DNA from: Brachycybe producta
Taxonomy: Eukaryota > Arthropoda > Diplopoda > Playtdesmida > Andrognathidae
Assembly: GCA_036925085.1 (NCBI GenBank)
Contig: JAUPFP010000134.1
Location: forward strand, 1 to 64,000
Direction of reading: 5' to 3'
Length of the DNA: 64,000 nt
Within the stretch, counting starts at the first letter, position 1. Each line of letters begins with the position of its first letter. The notes under the pieces were generated by a model that saw only the letters and a program-made list of their open reading frames with translations, made no database searches and was not told the origin of the DNA. Positions 51,001-58,400 of this stretch are shown here, one piece after another. The translations under genes and the position numbers were made by a program.

Positions 51001-51213
51001 TGTATGCTCCCAGAAATTGTGGATTCAAGAGTGAGAAGAAGATCCACTGTGCGGGACCCACAATGGAAGTTGGAAGCAATTGCAGCAAGAAAGGAACAAC
51101 AGAGGCAGTCAACCGCAAACAAAGACGTTAGTAATTATATAATTATCTATAAATTACAAAATAAATTAATTTCGTTATATTCTAATTTTTAGAGTTCAAA
51201 AAAGAAATTTTAA
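48034..51213 (+). CDS. Transposase: U1-type zinc finger, Mutator-type DDE core and C-terminal YqaJ nuclease
   Basis: The open frame 48361-51192 encodes the core; residue numbers count from 48361. C53, C56, H70 and H76 form a C2H2 finger, followed by a run of Glu. The DDE core has D293 (VVVDGSW), C332/C335 with H349 and C350 (a second metal-binding group), D387 (GDGDSS), C409-x2-H412 (ECTNH) and E539 (NNVAEQF). The YqaJ domain spans about 690-860: R699, E743 (WGIDNE), D777 (ATPDG), E787-x-K789 (IEVKCP) and Q831/Q833 (FFQIQGQL), the PD-(D/E)XK signature of lambda-exonuclease-like enzymes. The DDE part should cut and join transposon ends in the nucleus; the role of the nuclease is unknown. Proposed exons: 48034-48116 (basic, MPKYRPKKRNK), 48197-48257 (acidic), 48317-48400, 48455-51126 and 51193-51213 (ending SSKKKF). 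Exons 2 and 3 join one base out of frame, so this copy may be broken there or start at ATG 48511. Introns 3 (54 nt) and 4 (66 nt) are stop-free multiples of three. Confidence 0.85.
48117..48196 (+). other. Proposed transposase intron 1
   Basis: It begins GTAGTT after AAATAG and ends TTTGCAAATGCAG. Splicing joins AAT-AG to T-GAT, keeping the frame from a basic first exon into an acidic second one (NSDSPQEEDADEDAA). It is 80 nt, similar in size to the other proposed introns. Confidence 0.6.
48258..48316 (+). other. Proposed transposase intron 2 (out-of-frame junction)
   Basis: It begins GTAACA after CAATATATT and ends AAAATATACAG, 59 nt. Exon 2 ends on a complete codon, but the downstream coding frame (DKPATPSPKSTDDSF) needs one more base before AT-AAA-CCG. 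No other donor or acceptor within the region repairs this by my reading, so a one-base deletion, a missed splice site or a sequence error is likely. Confidence 0.45.
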
Positions 51214-51235
51214 GGCACCCGGTGCTCCCCAATCC

Positions 51236-51277
51236 TTCATCTAACCTAACCTAACCTAACCTTCACCTAACCTAACC
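51236..51277 (+). repeat. Interstitial (CTAAC)n, telomere-like tract
   Basis: Four CTAAC units at 51241-51260 are followed by TTCAC and two more at 51267-51276. The complement is (GTTAG)n, the TTAGG telomere type of many arthropods. The tract is only about 40 bp, lies inside the transposon just 3' of the transposase stop, and grades into related degenerate repeats. Confidence 0.7.
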
Positions 51278-51362
51278 ATTGCCTCCACCTAGCCTTTAAC
51301 CTACCTAAACATTTCCTCCACCTAGCCTTTCCCCTACCTAGCATTTTCCTCACCGAGCCTTT
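51278..51362 (+). repeat. Degenerate 32-33-bp tandem repeat, 2.6 copies
   Basis: Units start at 51278, 51311 and 51343 with ATTKCCTCCACCTAGCCTTT-like sequence followed by MCCTACCTARC. CCTA-rich content links them to the adjoining (CTAAC)n tract, from which they may have diverged. Confidence 0.65.
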
Positions 51363-51639
51363 AAATAGTATTTTGTCGTGCGAACTGTGTTGGCACATGA
51401 GCCTGCCTCGTTTTTTAAATTGCCACCTTGACATCTCTTAGTAAGTTTGTTGTAGAAAAACATTGTATTTCATACTGATGGGGTTAATTTTCTAGAATTC
51501 TGCCATGCTGCTTTTGTCTTCCCATTATCAACATCATTTCTCACTCTTGAGACTTGCTGTTATCTCTATATACATGTATGTTGGTCAGTAACAGCTGAAC
51601 AAAACATCAGATGCTAATAATGTATAATCTTAATTTCAG
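51363..51639. other. Transposase 3' flank with no supported gene
   Basis: Mixed sequence with no convincing reading frame and no AATAAA after the stop codon at 51211-51213. An AATAAA occurs at 51161 inside the last proposed intron, so a transcript retaining intron 4 could be polyadenylated near there. The stretch ends with a good acceptor, TTAATTTCAG, at 51630-51639, the border of the first exon-like cassette. Confidence 0.4.
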
Positions 51640-53780
51640 GTTCCTCCCTGTGGTCCACATGATGAATGTCACAATGGTCCTTGTATTTGCAACATCATGC
51701 ATTTCAAACAGTAAGAACACTCATTTGCATTTCTGGATTAAAAATTATGTTATAATTTCTTTATTAAAGAGCTCTCCTCGCTCGCATTGATCCTTTGCCA
51801 CTGGCATTACTTCTATCATGGGAATCAATGATAAATCAACCCGTAAGTTTAAACATATACACTATAAACATACATAATATACAAATAATCACTTGCTGAT
51901 AAGATTCTTTCCACATTTCAGAGTCCTGTGCTGCTGCTCCTCAATCACCTTTAATTCGCTCTTTGTTGAATACATTTTTGTCCTTTCATAAGTATGTAAA
52001 CAGTTATTTAAATGAAATTAAAATGCTTAAAAAGGTTTCATTTCTAAGATCTCCATGTGGTGTGTATTTACTCTGCACTGCTCGCTGTGACAGCAATTCT
52101 TGAGTTTTGCCCTTGTAAGTTTATCTATTGCATATTACGATATCACAAAGTACTAAGAACAGTTCATTCAATTTTACAGTTTGCCATTATGGTGTTTGCA
52201 ATTGCTGCTTCTTTGTAAGTTATAAAAATTGTATATTATAAACATGTATTTATTGTAAATATAATGCTAATATTCTCAATTTCAGAACTCTCCAAGTTCT
52301 TCATGCTTGTTCTATTCTTCTTCTCCCCTTTTCTAGTAGTGCTGGCAACTTATGTTTCTATATCTGTGAGTTGCAAATATTATAGACCGTAAATTGTTTA
52401 CAAACTTGCATACATGTTACAGGCCTTCGACTTGGTGTGTGTGCTTCTTCTCCCCTTCGCTCATCATTGTCAACTATGTGTGCCTCTTCATCTGTAAGTG
52501 ATAACACTAATATATAATATATGCTAGTAAACTCCTTACAACAGTTGTTTCCATTTTAGAGGTCTCCATGTTGCTCCTCATGCACGCTGTATGGTTCCTC
52601 TTATGTGTGTTGTGTTTGTGACTCATGCTTCTGCATCTGTAAGTCACAACATTGCAACACAATAGCTAACTAAAGTATTCTAAGAATGTGCAATTTAAAC
52701 ATATGTCTAGATCGCTCCTTGTTCTCATCTCGTCCTCTTCTGTTCGGTTTCGTTCTGATTATCTGTGCCTCGTTTTCAGTAAGTATAACAAATGGCAGTT
52801 CAAGTATTGTTTTAAGAATGTGCTTTTTAAACAGGTGTCTCAATCGCTCATTGCCCTCATCTGTCCCTCTTGCATTCGGTTTCTAAAATGATTCGTGCCT
52901 TGTTTTCTGTAAGTATAACCAATGGCAGATGAAGTAGTGTTTTAAGAACATGCCTTTTCAACAGGTGTCTCCATTGCTCCTTGCTTTCATCTCGCCCTCT
53001 TCTGTTCGGTTTCTTTATGATCATCCGTACCTCGGTTTTAGTAAGTATAACACATGGGAGATGAAGTAGTGTTTTAAGAACATGCCTTTTCAACAGGTGT
53101 CTCCATTGCTCCTTGCTTTCATCTGGCCCTCTTCTGTTCGGTTTCTTTATGATCATCCGTGCCTCGGTTTTAGTAAGTATAACAAATGGGAGATGAAGTA
53201 GCGTTTTAAGAACATGTTTTTTCAACAGGTGTCTCCATTGTTCCTTGCTTTCATCTGGCCCTCTTCTGTTCAGTTTCTTTATGATCATATGTGCCTCGGT
53301 TTCAGTAAGTATAACAAATGGCAGTTAAAGTATTGTTTTAAGAAAGAACATTTTAACAGGTCTCAATCGCTCCTACGTCTCGTCTGGCCCTCTGGTGTTC
53401 GGTTTCTCAATCTCATCTGGCCTTCTGGTGTTCGGTTTCATGGATCATTCGTGCCTCGTTTTCAGTAGGTAGTCAATGGCAGATCAAGTAGTTTTTTTAA
53501 GAAAGAACATTTTAACAGGTCTCAATCGCTCCTTCGTCTCGTCTGGCCCTCTGGTGTTCGGTTTCTCGGTCTCATCTGACCTTCTGGTGTCCGGTTTCAT
53601 GGATCATTCGTGTCTCGTTTTCAGTAGGTAGTCAATGGCAGATCAAGTAGTTTTTTTAAGAAAGAACATTTTAACAGGTCTCAATCGCGCCTTCATCTCA
53701 TCTGGTCCTCTGGTGTTGTTTCTCGGTCTCATCTTGCCTTCCGGTGTTCGGTTTCATGGATCATTCGCGCCTCATTTTCA
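51640..53780 (+). repeat. Array of about 16 exon-like cassettes with splice-like borders
   Basis: Blocks of 35-105 nt each follow a TTYAG or ACAG acceptor and end at GTAAGT, GTGAG or GTAGGT. Blocks: 51640-51710, 51770-51842, 51922-51991, 52049-52114, 52180-52214, 52286-52365, 52423-52493, 52560-52638, about 52702-52778, 52835-52908, 52965-53040, 53097-53172, 53229-53304, 53360-53464, 53519-53623 and 53678-53780. Spacers are 54-79 nt, the size of the transposase introns. Most blocks open with a CTCC or TCTCCA motif. The right half is a clear tandem repeat of 130-132 bp, then 159 bp; the left half looks like older copies. The first block reads VPPCGPHDECHNGPCICN and joins the second in frame (FK-Q-ALLARIDP), and the eighth is Cys-rich (SPCCSSC). 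I could not keep one frame open through the whole array, so coding is unproven. Confidence 0.7.
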
Positions 53781-53815
53781 GTAGGTAGTCAATGGCAGAT
53801 CAAGTAGTTTTTTAA
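52699..53815. repeat. 132-bp then 159-bp tandem repeat
   Basis: ACAGGTGTCT starts at 52831, 52961, 53093 and 53225 (spacings 130, 132, 132), with a degenerate start at 52699. ACAGGTCTCAATCGC starts at 53356, 53515 and 53674 (spacing 159), the longer unit containing an internal duplication of CTCATCTGGCCTTCTGGTGT and the bases after it. Because 132 is divisible by three, a 44-residue repeat frame opens on the minus strand at 52857-53288; it has no other sign of coding. Confidence 0.88.
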
Positions 53816-53850
53816 TCTATTAGTTCGATTCCAATTTTTGTTTCTCCGTA

Positions 53851-53970
53851 ATTTGCATATTATGCAAATGCCTTTGGTTATAGAATTTGAAATGTTTTCC
53901 GATTCTCGTTATTTGCATATTATGCAAATGACTTTGGTTATAAAATTTGAAATGTTTTCGTTTTCCGATT
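53851..53970. repeat. 60-bp tandem duplication with a 19-nt octamer palindrome
   Basis: ATTTGCATATTATGCAAAT occurs at 53851-53869 and 53911-53929. Each copy is a perfect inverted repeat around one central base and contains ATTTGCAT and ATGCAAAT, the octamer recognised by POU/Oct proteins. The following TTTGGTTATA(G/A)AATTTGAAATG is also duplicated. It could be a dimeric binding site or an origin of hairpin extrusion. Confidence 0.8.
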
Positions 53971-54003
53971 CTCGTTAGTGACGTCGAAGGAGAGCAAGGT
54001 TTT

Positions 54004-54274
54004 ATGGCTCTAAAGCACTACTTAACTCCGTACGTTGCAAGTAAAGACTTTCTTAAAGAAACCTAATAAGAGAATGACGGAATCTTCGATGGTTATGAAA
54101 CAAATTTTCAATATTCCTAACGGTGACGTTCGTCATCCGAGAGGTCGTCCACGTAAACAACATTACGGCACTAGTTCGTCTAATGCTTCTTTCGTCGAAA
54201 AGTTGAAAGCTCGTAAGTTGATTAATAATTGTTTATTAATAATTTTTATAAAGAAATGTCATTTTACAATATAA
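54004..54274 (+). CDS. Possible AT-hook reading frame, probably frameshifted
   Basis: I do not recognise this protein. ATG at 54004 opens MALKHYLTPYVASKDFLKET and stops at 54064. One base over, a second frame from ATG 54074 reads MTESSMVMKQIFNIPNGDV and on to HPRGRPRKQ (54134-54160), a good match to the AT-hook core (RGRP) that binds the minor groove of AT-rich DNA. A one-base insertion near 54055 would explain both frames as one former exon. GCTC is followed by a GTAAGT donor at 54213; without splicing the frame stops at 54274. A TGACGTCG motif lies at 53989. The frame could be a captured 5' exon of a host gene or an accessory gene of the element. Confidence 0.35.
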
Positions 54275-54957
54275 AAAAGCTTATTTTAAAAGAAAGAATA
54301 TGAAAATGTGGCTCATTTACTCTTCTTGTTTCTAACACTTTATACTTATACACTTTACACTTCCTATTTAAATTTGCATGATGGTGATAAACCACAGTGC
54401 TACACCAGTAAGTTCTTTTGCTATTTTCTATCAAATTAGTAGTACAAATTTCGTGAATTCTTAGAAAAATAAATATGAAAGTACCCATCTTTGTATTTTT
54501 TTCTTCGATGTTTTCTTCTGAACGTAGCTGTAATATCGAAAGTATAACATGAAAGCCAATGGAGATTTTAACATGTTAAGTTCTTTTCCTGTTATCTTGC
54601 AATTTAATTGTACAAATATTGTCAAATTTTATGGAATTAAAATGTAGTCATAGGTAGTTTTATCTTAGACTATTACATAAGGTTGTCCTGTTTGTTTTTA
54701 GTTATTCAAAAGTTAACACCAAATTTCTGATGGTTTCTGAAGGGTATTATTAAAAACTAATACCTGACTGTGAAACTATGTACTTTTATCTTTATTTTTT
54801 GAAAATTTGACAATATTTGTGTTAGTAATTTGCAAGAAAACAGCAACAGAACTTACCGACATTAAAATCTCCATTTGCTTCCATGTTTTAGACTTTCGGT
54901 ATTACAGAGTTAGCTAAATTTCGTATGAAATTATTTCATTTACAAAATGATAGGTTT

Positions 54958-55010
54958 TGACGTCACTTCCTCCTCATTTCGTTGTAAAATAACGATTTTG
55001 TACGAAATGA
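54958..55010. promoter_or_regulatory. CRE palindrome and adjacent hairpin
   Basis: TGACGTCA lies at 54958-54965, the third exact copy in the element. TCATTTCGT (54974-54982) pairs with ACGAAATGA (55002-55010) across a short loop. These sit between modules C and D, where a promoter for module C (minus strand) would be expected. Confidence 0.4.
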
Positions 55011-55072
55011 TGACTAAAATTGAGAAATTATTCAATAATTTCGTAGTTTGATTTCATTTGAAACGAAATAAA

Positions 55073-55084
55073 TGCGCATGCGCA
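55073..55084. promoter_or_regulatory. NRF1-type palindrome TGCGCATGCGCA
   Basis: This perfect 12-bp palindrome matches the canonical animal NRF1 site, which marks housekeeping promoters. It stands alone in AT-rich surroundings between modules C and D. Confidence 0.5.
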
Positions 55085-55165
55085 GAAGCGGTTTAACGCC
55101 GTTTGAGAAACTTGAAAACGACGCTATTTTTACACCGCTTCGATGTAAAACGACGTCGTTTTCAA
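55084..55165. repeat. Nested hairpin with ACGACGTCGT core
   Basis: GAAGCGGT (55085-55091 region) pairs with ACCGCTTC (55134-55141), and TTGAAAACGACG (55112-55123) pairs with CGTCGTTTTCAA (55154-55165). The palindrome AAAACGACGTCGTTTT at 55147-55162 lies within. The overlapping arms could form alternative hairpins. Confidence 0.55.
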
Positions 55166-55279
55166 AAGAATAACCAACCCTACTCTATTTTTATATTTAT
55201 TTTTGTTCAGAAATTTACAAAAATTTGTAGAAAAAGCAAAAGAACTTACGTTGGGGATTTCCATCAGGTTAACGGACAT

Positions 55280-55291
55280 CCAAGATGGCGG
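55280..55291 (-). promoter_or_regulatory. YY1-type motif CCGCCATCTTGG on the minus strand
   Basis: CCAAGATGGCGG on the plus strand is the complement of the classical YY1 site. It lies 16 bp upstream of the module D ATG (55264) on the minus strand, mirroring GCCGCCATTTT upstream of the ATG mini-exon at the left end. Both ends may therefore carry inward-facing promoters. Confidence 0.45.
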
Positions 55292-55439
55292 AACAAATTT
55301 AGGTAAATTGTAGCCTCTAATACAGCCCACCAAAAAATACTATATATACATAGTAAGCTGTATGTCATTACCATAGGGTCCCATATACATAATAAAGCAC
55401 GATGCGAGCACCCTCTATGATTTTTTTTCTGAACTTAAC
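55292..55439. other. Right subterminal region
   Basis: No gene is visible. ATTACCATAG at 55367-55376 repeats the left subterminal copy in direct orientation at nearly the same distance from the end. AATAAA occurs at about 55390. Confidence 0.45.
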
Positions 55440-55455
55440 TTGCTTCACAACCCTC
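55440..55455 (-). repeat. Right terminal inverted repeat (short, imperfect)
   Basis: The element ends TTGCTTCACAACCCTC, the inverted counterpart of the left end. The terminal CCCTC is followed directly by the right TTAA duplication. Confidence 0.7.
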
Positions 55456-55459
55456 TTAA
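55456..55459. other. Right target-site duplication, TTAA
   Basis: TTAA follows the terminal CCCTC and runs directly into GGTTGAACG of the satellite, in register with the left flank. Confidence 0.9.
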
Positions 55460-58400
55460 GGTTGAACGTTTAAGGTTGAACGTTTAAGGTTTCACCTTTA
55501 AGATTGAATGTTTAAGGTTGAACGTTTAAGGTTGAACGTTTAAGGTTGAACGTTTAATTTGGAACGTTTAAGGTTAAACGTTTAAGGTTGAACGTTTAAG
55601 GTTGAACGTTTAAGCTTGAACGTTTAAGGTTGAACGTTTAAGGTTGAACGTTTAAGGTTGAACGTTTAAGGTTGAACGTTTAAGGTTGAACGTTTAAGGT
55701 TGAACGTTTAAGGTTGAACGTTTAAAGTTGAACGTTTAATTTTGAACGTTTAAGGTTGAACGTTTAAGGTTGAACGTTTAAGGTTGAACGTTTAAGGTTG
55801 AACGTTTAAGGTTGAACGTTTAAGAATGAACGTTTAATTTTGAACGTTTAAGGTTGAACGTTTAAGGTTGAACGTTTAAGCTTGAACGTTTAAGGTTGAA
55901 CGTTTAAGGTTTAACGTTTAAGGTTTCACGTTTAAGGTTTCACGTTTAAGGTTTCACGTTTAAGGTTTCACGTTTAAGGTTTCACGTTTAAGGTTTCACG
56001 TTTAAGGTTGAACGTTTAAGGTTGAACGTTTAAGGTTGAACGTTTAAGGTTGAACGTTTAAGGTTGAACGTTTAAGGTTGAACGTTTAAGGTTGAACGTT
56101 TAAGGTTGAACGTTTAAGGTTGAACGTTTAAGGTTGAACGTTTAAGGTTGAACGTTTAAGGTTGAACGTTTAAGGTTGAACGTTTAAGGTTGAACGTTTA
56201 AGGTTGAACGTTTAAGGTTGAATGTTTAAGGTTTAATGTTTAAGGTTGAACGTTTAATTTTGAACGTTTAAGGTTGAACGTTTAAGGTTGAACGTTTAAG
56301 GTTGAACGTTTAAGGTTGAACGTTTAAGGATGAACGTTTAAGGTTGAACGTTTAAGGTTGAACGTTTAAGGTTGAACGTTTAATGTTGAACGTTTAAGGT
56401 TGAACGTTTATGGTTGAACGTTTAAGGTTGAAAGTTTAAGGTTGAACGTTTAAGGTTGAACGTTTAAGGTTGAACGTTTAAGGTTGAACGTTTAAGGTTG
56501 AACGTTTAAGGTTGAACGTTTAAGGTTGAACGTTTAAGGTTGAATGTTTAAGGTTGAATGTTTAAGGTTTAATGTTTAAGGTTGAACGTTTAATTTTGAA
56601 CGTTTAAGGTTGAACGTTTAAGGTTGAACGTTTAAGGATGAACGTTTAAGGTTGAACGTTTAAGGTTGAACGTTTAAGGTTGAACGTTTAATGTTGAAAC
56701 GTTTAAGGTTGAACGTTTAAGGTTGAACGTTTAAGGTTGAACGTTTAAGATTGAACGTTTAAGGTTGAACGTTTAAGGTTGATCGTTTAAGGTTGATCGT
56801 TTAAGGTTGATCGTTTAAGGTTGAACGTTTAAGGTTGAACGTTTAAGGTTGAACGTTTAAGGTTGAACGTTTAAGGTTGAACGTTTAAAGTTGAACGTTT
56901 AAGGTTGAACGTTTAAGGTTGAACGTTTAAGGTTGAACATTTAAGGTTGAACATTTAAGGTTGAACGTATATGGTTGAACGTTTAAGGTTGAACGTTTAA
57001 GGTTGAACGTTTAAGGTTGAACGTTTAAGGTTGAACTTTTAAGGTTGAACGTTTAAGGTTGAACGTTTAAGGTTGAACTTTTAAGGTTGAACGTTTAAGG
57101 TTGAACGTTTAAGGTTGAACGTTTAAGTTTGAACGTTTAAGGTTGAACGTTTAAGGTTGAACGTTTAAGGTTGAACGTTTAAGGTTGAACGTTTAAGGTT
57201 GAACGTTTAATTTTGAACGTTTAAGGTTGAACGTTTAAGGTTGAACGTTTAAGGTTGAACGTTTAAGGTTGAACATTTAAGGTTGAACTTTTAAGGTTGA
57301 ACATTTAAGGTTGAACGTTTAAGGTTAAACGTTTAAGTTTGAACGTTTAAGGTTGAACGTTTAAGGTTGAACGTTTAAGGTTGAACGTTTAAGGTTGAAC
57401 GTTTAAGGTTGAACGTTTAATTTTGAACATTTACGGTTGAACGTTTAAGGTTGAACGTTTAAGGTTGAACGTTAAAGGTTGAACGTTTAAGGTTGAACGT
57501 TTAAGGTTGAACGTTTAAGGTTGAACGTTTAAGGTTAAACGTTTAAGGTTGAACGTTTAAGGTTGAACGTTTAAGGTTGAGCGTTTAAGGTTGAACGTTT
57601 AAGTTAGAACGTTTAAGGTTGAACGTTTAAGGTAGAACGTTTAAGGTTGAACGTTTAAGGTTGAACGTTTAAGGTTGAACGTTTAAGGTTGAACGTTTAA
57701 GGTTGAACATTTAAGGTTGAACGTTTAAGGTTGAACGTTTAAGGTTGAACGTTTAAGGTTGAAAATTTAAGGTTGAACGTTTAAGGTTGAATGTTTAAGG
57801 TTGAACGTTTAAGGTTGAACGTTTAAAGTTGAACGATTAAGGTTGAACGTTTAAGGTTGAACATTTAAGGTTGAACATTTAAGGTTGAACGTTTAAGGAT
57901 GAACGTTTAAGGTTGATCGTTTAAGGTTGATTGTTTAAGGTTTCACGTTTAAGGTTGAACGTTTAAGGTTGAACGTTTAAGGTTTCACGTTTAAGGTTTC
58001 ACGTTTAAGGTTTCACGTTTAAGGTTTCACGTTTAAGGTTTCACATTTGAGGTTTCACATTTAAGGTTGAACGTTTAAGGTTGAACATTTAAGGTTGAAC
58101 GTTTAAGGTTGAACCTTTAAGGTTGAATGTTTAAGGTTTCACGTTTAATGATGAACGTTTACGGTTGAATGTTTAAGTTTCAACGTTTAAGGTTGAACGT
58201 TTAAGGTTGAACGTTTAAGGTTGAACGTATACGGTTGAAAGTTTAAGGTTTCACGTTTAAGGTTTCACATTTAAGGTTGAACGTTTAAGGTTGAACATTT
58301 AAGGTTGAATGTTTAAGGTTGAACGTTTAAGGTTGAGCGTTTAAGGTTGAACGTTTAAGGTTGAACGTTTAAGGTTGAACGTTTAAGGTTGAACGTTTAA

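Larger units (their letters stand above)
54372..55290. repeat. Foldback region with four ATG mini-exon and donor modules
   Basis: Four related modules each contain an ATG, 15-30 coding bases and a donor-like (T)TAAGTTC followed by a T-rich tract. Module A is on the plus strand (ATG 54378, donor 54408). Module B is plus (ATG 54549, donor-like GTTAAG 54575). Module C is minus (ATG 54884, donor 54856). Module D is minus (ATG 55264, donor 55249). B (54528-54630) and C (54802-54907) form an inverted repeat of about 103-106 bp with a 171-bp spacer. A and D pair around them (shared GTAAGTTCTTTTGCT and AAAAATAAATAT). C reads MEANGDFNV and B reads MKANGDFNM, so they share coding-like sequence. Confidence 0.7.
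44031..55455 (+). mobile_element. TTAA-duplicating DNA transposon of 11,425 bp with Mutator-type transposase fused to YqaJ
   Basis: The only non-satellite sequence in the window is bounded by identical TTAA tetranucleotides. Its left end begins GAGGGCTACAGAAGC and its right end, reverse-complemented, begins GAGGGTTGTGAAGC. Inside lies a transposase gene with a D-D-[C-x2-H]-E core and a C-terminal YqaJ exonuclease domain. Classical Mutator-like elements duplicate 8-11 bp, so the TTAA duplication argues for a different superfamily; TTAA is known for piggyBac, Kolobok and Sola3. The protein does not look like piggyBac. A Kolobok-like assignment is an inference. The size is large for a cut-and-paste element, partly because of an importin-alpha fragment and an exon-like tandem array. 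The matching empty site at 39153-39156 supports the boundaries. Confidence 0.88.

Noticed and set aside
48499-51118. Minus-strand frames of 71-150 residues opposite the transposase
   Set aside because: They are antisense shadows of the strongly supported plus-strand coding sequence and show no domains.
52857-53288. Minus-strand frame of 143 residues with a 44-residue repeat
   Set aside because: The repeat follows from a 132-bp tandem unit that is divisible by three. The splice-like signals are on the plus strand, and the frame stops where the period changes.
54264-54488. Minus-strand frame of 74 residues, and two frames near 55103-55333
   Set aside because: They are short, AT-rich and without recognisable motifs; they overlap the inverted-repeat modules, which explain the sequence better.
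44031-55455. Classical Mutator-like element or piggyBac
   Set aside because: The flanking duplication is 4-bp TTAA rather than 8-11 bp, which argues against a classical Mutator element; the transposase shows a C-x2-H insertion and a YqaJ domain, unlike piggyBac.
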